The position numbers and the translations under genes are program-made. The notes beneath the pieces are model-generated. The model was not told the DNA's origin. It saw only the letters and a list, made by a program, of their open reading frames with translations, and ran no database searches. DNA of 8,194 nt, taken from positions 1 through 8,194 of the forward strand of contig NZ_JADAKK010000014.1 in assembly GCF_020278625.1 (NCBI RefSeq). Direction: 5' to 3'. Every line of letters starts with the position of its first letter. Position 1 is the stretch's first letter. Below are positions 5,056-8,194 of the stretch, in pieces. This DNA is from Wolbachia endosymbiont of Mansonella ozzardi (GTDB lineage: Bacteria; Pseudomonadota; Alphaproteobacteria; Rickettsiales; Anaplasmataceae).

Positions 5056-7173
5056 ATGTCGTCACAATTGTTATTTGAGTGCCTTGCAGAAGAAATACCA
5101 CTGAGAATGCAAAATTCAGCTGCAGCTCAAGTTAAGAGTTATGTTGCTAATGCTTTCAATAAAAATAATGTGAAATTTGCATCTATAGAGGTTTTTATAA
5201 CGGCACGCCGCATCACTCTTTTTGTTGATAGTATAAGCATTTCGGGACTCAAGAGTTCTAATAACAAAGTTAAAGGACCAAATGTTAACGCACCAAAAAA
5301 TGCCGTTGAAGGTTTTTTGAGGAAAAATGGGAAAAGTGAGACAGATTTATTCGTTCGCAAGGTAGGTAATGAAGACTTTTACTTCATCAAAAAGGATGTT
5401 TGCTTATTTAATGTCCAAGAGTTTCTCAAGAATCTACTAGAGGAGATGTTGAAAAATTTCTCTTGGCCAAAAAGCATGAGGTGGAGTGAAGGAAAAGAAA
5501 GATGGGTTAGGCCAATTAAAAACATTCTATGCGTTTTGAATGATGAGGTAATACCTATATCTTTTGCAGGAGTTACAGCGTGCAACGTAACGTATGGTCA
5601 TAGATTTCTCTCAAGCGGTACGGCGCTCACTGCTGGAACACCTAAAGACTACTTTGCATTGCTGGAAAAAAACAATGTCATTCTCCAGTCAGATAAAAGA
5701 AAACAATTTATACTTGATCAGGTCAATAAATTCACAAAAGGACAGAGTTTACAACTTGAAGAAAATGATTATTTACTGAATGAATTAGCGGGGCTTATAG
5801 AGTGGCCGATTGTGCTGTTTGGCAAAGTAGATCAAGAAAAGTCATCTGGACTACCGAAGGAAGTAGTTCTTAGCATAATTAATACGCAGCAAAAATATCT
5901 TACTTTAAGTAATGGGCAAAGAATTTCGCACTTTGTCACTGTTGTCAGTGTTAACAATGATGAAGTTGTCAAGGGGCATGAAAGAATATTGGAAGCACGT
6001 CTTGCTGATGCCCAGTTTTTGATATCTCAGGATAAAAAGAAAAATCTGGATTATTATGTCAAGAAATTAGATTCGATATTGTTTCATGCTTCTCTTGGTA
6101 GCGTTGGAGAAAAAGTAAAGCGCATTATAGCTCTATCGAAATATATAGCCATATATGTTCCGCGTGCTTCACTAATTAAAGTTGAGCGTGCTGCATATTT
6201 AGCAAAGGCAGATCTTGCAACGTCGATAGTAAAAGAGTTTCCAGAGTTGCAAGGAACAATGGGTGGTTATTATGCTTCTTACTTTCGAGAGGATGAAGAA
6301 ATAGTGGAAGCTATAACTGAGCATTATAAACCGATCGGGTCAGAGCAAGAATGTCCTAAATCTCCTGCTGCAATTGCTGTAGCCATTGCTGATAAAGTAG
6401 ATAGTTTGGTTGGTTTGATTGCAGCAGGTGAAAAGATCTCAGGTTCACATGATCAATTTGGTTTGCGAAGAATGACAATTGGTATAATTAGAACAATACT
6501 TGAGAATAACTTGCATGTTCCGGTTAAGCTATTGATAGATAAGTCGGTATTTTTATATCCAAAACTTACATTTACTGAGGATGTAAGATCATTTGATCAA
6601 TCTAATAAGCCGAGTAAGGAAAAATTTTCAGAACTAGTGCTTAAATTCTTCCTGAAAAGATTCAAGGTTATTTTAAGGAACAGGGGTATAAGGCAAGATG
6701 TTGTAAGTTCAATATTATATAAGACTGATATTAATGATCTGCTGACAGCAGAAAAGCAAACTGTTGTATTAGACCATTATATTAGTACACCTGAAGGTGA
6801 ACAGGTTATGAGCACTTATAAAAGGGTCAGTAACATAGTTAACAAAGCAGAAAAAAATGACAACACTACTTACGGTGCATCTTGTAATAAGAAGTTTTTG
6901 ATTGATAGTGAAGAAATAGCACTGTCAAATTGTGCTATAGCTGTTTGTAAAAATATTAAACAAGCAATAAAAAATGGTTACTTCAATACAGCACTTGATG
7001 AACTTACTGGTTTTGCTCCATTTATCAACCAATTTATGGACAGTGTAAAGATCAACTGTGCTTCTGATAAGCTGAGAAGAAATAGGTTGTCTTTGCTTGC
7101 AAGCGTTGTTTCCATCTTTCATCTAGTAGCAGATTTTAGCCTAATACAAGTTAAACAATGGGCCATGTCATAA
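5056..7173 (+). CDS. glyS: Glycyl-tRNA synthetase beta subunit
   Basis: GlyS is the tRNA-binding subunit that pairs with GlyQ. At 705 residues it is full length (E. coli about 689). It opens with LLFECLAEEIPLRMQ (5-19), the usual LLxExxxEExP start. It then carries SWPKSMRW (136-143), RWVRPIKNIL (149-158), TYGHRF (179-184), EWPIVLFG (249-256), EARLADAQFLISQD (313-326), KADLATSIVKEFPELQGTMG (384-403) followed by GYYA, and ADKVDSLVGLIAAGEKISGS (445-464) leading to QFGLRR. These are all in family order. The C-terminal part, which contributes anticodon recognition, ends KQWAMS. One small difference is GSHDQFGLRR, where GSkDPFaLRR is common. The start codon follows the glyQ stop by 3 bases with no strong ribosome site of its own, so it is probably translated by coupling to glyQ. 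Its last 16 bases overlap the start of uvrC. Confidence 0.98.
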   Translation: MSSQLLFECLAEEIPLRMQNSAAAQVKSYVANAFNKNNVKFASIEVFITARRITLFVDSISISGLKSSNNKVKGPNVNAPKNAVEGFLRKNGKSETDLFVRKVGNEDFYFIKKDVCLFNVQEFLKNLLEEMLKNFSWPKSMRWSEGKERWVRPIKNILCVLNDEVIPISFAGVTACNVTYGHRFLSSGTALTAGTPKDYFALLEKNNVILQSDKRKQFILDQVNKFTKGQSLQLEENDYLLNELAGLIEWPIVLFGKVDQEKSSGLPKEVVLSIINTQQKYLTLSNGQRISHFVTVVSVNNDEVVKGHERILEARLADAQFLISQDKKKNLDYYVKKLDSILFHASLGSVGEKVKRIIALSKYIAIYVPRASLIKVERAAYLAKADLATSIVKEFPELQGTMGGYYASYFREDEEIVEAITEHYKPIGSEQECPKSPAAIAVAIADKVDSLVGLIAAGEKISGSHDQFGLRRMTIGIIRTILENNLHVPVKLLIDKSVFLYPKLTFTEDVRSFDQSNKPSKEKFSELVLKFFLKRFKVILRNRGIRQDVVSSILYKTDINDLLTAEKQTVVLDHYISTPEGEQVMSTYKRVSNIVNKAEKNDNTTYGASCNKKFLIDSEEIALSNCAIAVCKNIKQAIKNGYFNTALDELTGFAPFINQFMDSVKINCASDKLRRNRLSLLASVVSIFHLVADFSLIQVKQWAMS

Positions 7174-8194
7174 ATGTTCAGGCGATAAAAAAACAAATCG
7201 AGTTGTCTCCACAGTCTTGTGGCGTGTATAAGATGATAGGAGAGAAGGATAAGGTTTTATACGTTGGAAAAGCAAAAAATTTAAAATCAAGGTTATCTAG
7301 CTACCTTCGATATGAAAACCTTTCTGAACGAATCAAAGTTGTACTCTCTCAAGTTGTTGAGATTAAGACCTTTCTAACTGAAAATGAAGTGGATGCACTG
7401 CTTCTTGAAGCGCAGTTAATAAAATCATTGAAGCCACCTTATAATATTGTCCTCAAGGACGGAAAATCTTATCCTTATATAACAATTTCCAAACACGATT
7501 ACCCAAGAATAGCACGATACAGAAGCAAGTTTAAAAAGGGTGAGTTTCACTATTACGGTCCCTTTCCATCTTCCGATGCTGTTAAGCAGACTATATTGTC
7601 ATTGCAAAAAGCTTTCCTTTTAAGAGTATGTTCAGATCGATATTTCTCCTCAACAAAAAGACCATGTCTTGAGTATCAAGTTAAGCGCTGCTCAGCACCG
7701 TGCGTAAATAAAATCACGAAAGGTGATTACTGCCAATCAGTAAAACAAGCGCGAGATACATTGCTTAGAAGAAATAAGGAAGTGAAAGAGCAATTACTTT
7801 CCACAATGAGAAAGTGCAGTAGTGAGGAAAATTATGAGCTTGCTGCTGTATATAGAGATCGAGTAAAATTTCTTGAGCAAATTCAAATGCAGCGGACGGA
7901 TTTTTCCTTTGAAAAAGATGCAGACTTTTTCAGCATTGTACGTGAAGATGATCTGGCATGCATTGGTGTGTTATCGTTTAGAAATAAAGACAACTATGGA
8001 AGTACTCCTTACTTTATCGGGAACTGCAATGATCATCCAGACGATGAAATTTTATCCACCTTTCTAATCAATTTGTATAATTCAGCTAACATACCTCCAG
8101 CACAAATTTATGTTCCTGTTTTTTTTACAGGTAAGGAAATCGTTAAGCAGGCAATACGTAACGTTACTCAAAAACCAATAAAAGTTTTGCATGC
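7158..8194 (+). CDS. uvrC: UvrABC excision nuclease subunit C, N-terminal part (runs off window)
   Basis: UvrC makes the 3' and 5' cuts around damaged bases in nucleotide excision repair after UvrA/UvrB find the lesion. The first 345 residues are present. The GIY-YIG nuclease domain spans about 16-98, with GVYKM (22-26), LYVGKAKNLKSRLSSYL (34-50), the catalytic Glu in LTENEVDALLLEAQLIKS (73-90), and PPYNIVLKDGKSYPYI (93-108). Cysteines 158, 170, 178 and 182 have the spacing CX11CX7CX3C, the same as the E. coli iron-sulfur cluster ligands. A UvrB-binding UVR motif follows at about 219-243 (SEENYELAAVYRDRVKFLEQ). The C-terminal RNase H-like nuclease and helix-hairpin-helix parts lie beyond the edge. 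ATG 7158 is chosen because a stop (7152-7154) closes the frame just upstream and the next ATG (7233) would remove the GIY part. It overlaps glyS by 16 bases. Confidence 0.97.
   Translation, partial: MGHVINVQAIKKQIELSPQSCGVYKMIGEKDKVLYVGKAKNLKSRLSSYLRYENLSERIKVVLSQVVEIKTFLTENEVDALLLEAQLIKSLKPPYNIVLKDGKSYPYITISKHDYPRIARYRSKFKKGEFHYYGPFPSSDAVKQTILSLQKAFLLRVCSDRYFSSTKRPCLEYQVKRCSAPCVNKITKGDYCQSVKQARDTLLRRNKEVKEQLLSTMRKCSSEENYELAAVYRDRVKFLEQIQMQRTDFSFEKDADFFSIVREDDLACIGVLSFRNKDNYGSTPYFIGNCNDHPDDEILSTFLINLYNSANIPPAQIYVPVFFTGKEIVKQAIRNVTQKPIKVLH

Noticed and set aside
5139..5585. Minus-strand open frames inside glyS
   Set aside because: They lie wholly opposite a strongly supported gene and encode no recognisable protein.
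7873..8067. Plus-strand open frame of 64 codons inside uvrC
   Set aside because: It is an alternate frame of uvrC, whose own frame carries the UVR motif and continues through the region.

Overview
The window looks like a stretch of a Wolbachia-type (Rickettsiales, Alphaproteobacteria) chromosome. The supporting signs are strong A+T richness, low coding density with several decayed genes, a degenerate palindromic repeat built on CTGGATCCCAGTGTC of the kind scattered through these genomes, and two-subunit bacterial GlyQ/GlyS next to UvrC. This placement is from recognition, not from a database search.

Left third (1-1753), mostly minus strand. After a possible gene tail and a palindromic repeat (1-146) there are three tandem paralogues of the RDD membrane-protein family, read from right to left (1720->1207, 1153->631, 611->147). 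Each keeps an open N-terminal half. The matching C-terminal half, with its FD.....DKIA.TVV signature, can still be read downstream but is cut off by stops or a one-base insertion. The first lesion in all three copies falls within about ten codons of the same place, just after a D..T(L/F) motif.

Middle (1754-4168). A gene-free spacer of about 385 bases leads to a plus-strand gene for an exported, single-HKD phospholipase D/Nuc-type protein (2139-2666). Next is an unrecognised gene (2751-3284) with an excellent extended -10 promoter whose frame is broken. Two small insertions, in an A-run and an ATATA run, would explain the break and restore a protein of about 176 residues. A good promoter at 3355-3383 then precedes a 252-residue membrane protein that resembles phosphatidylglycerophosphatase A but appears to have lost its catalytic acidic residues.

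Right half (4169-8194). glyQ and glyS encode the alpha and beta subunits of tetrameric glycyl-tRNA synthetase and are 3 bases apart. uvrC, an excision-repair nuclease subunit, starts 16 bases inside the end of glyS and runs off the window. The PgpA-like gene, glyQ, glyS and uvrC are co-directional with short or negative spacing, so they are probably one transcription unit. The two synthetase subunits form one enzyme; uvrC shares only the transcript. No tRNA, rRNA, CRISPR array or complete insertion sequence was seen.
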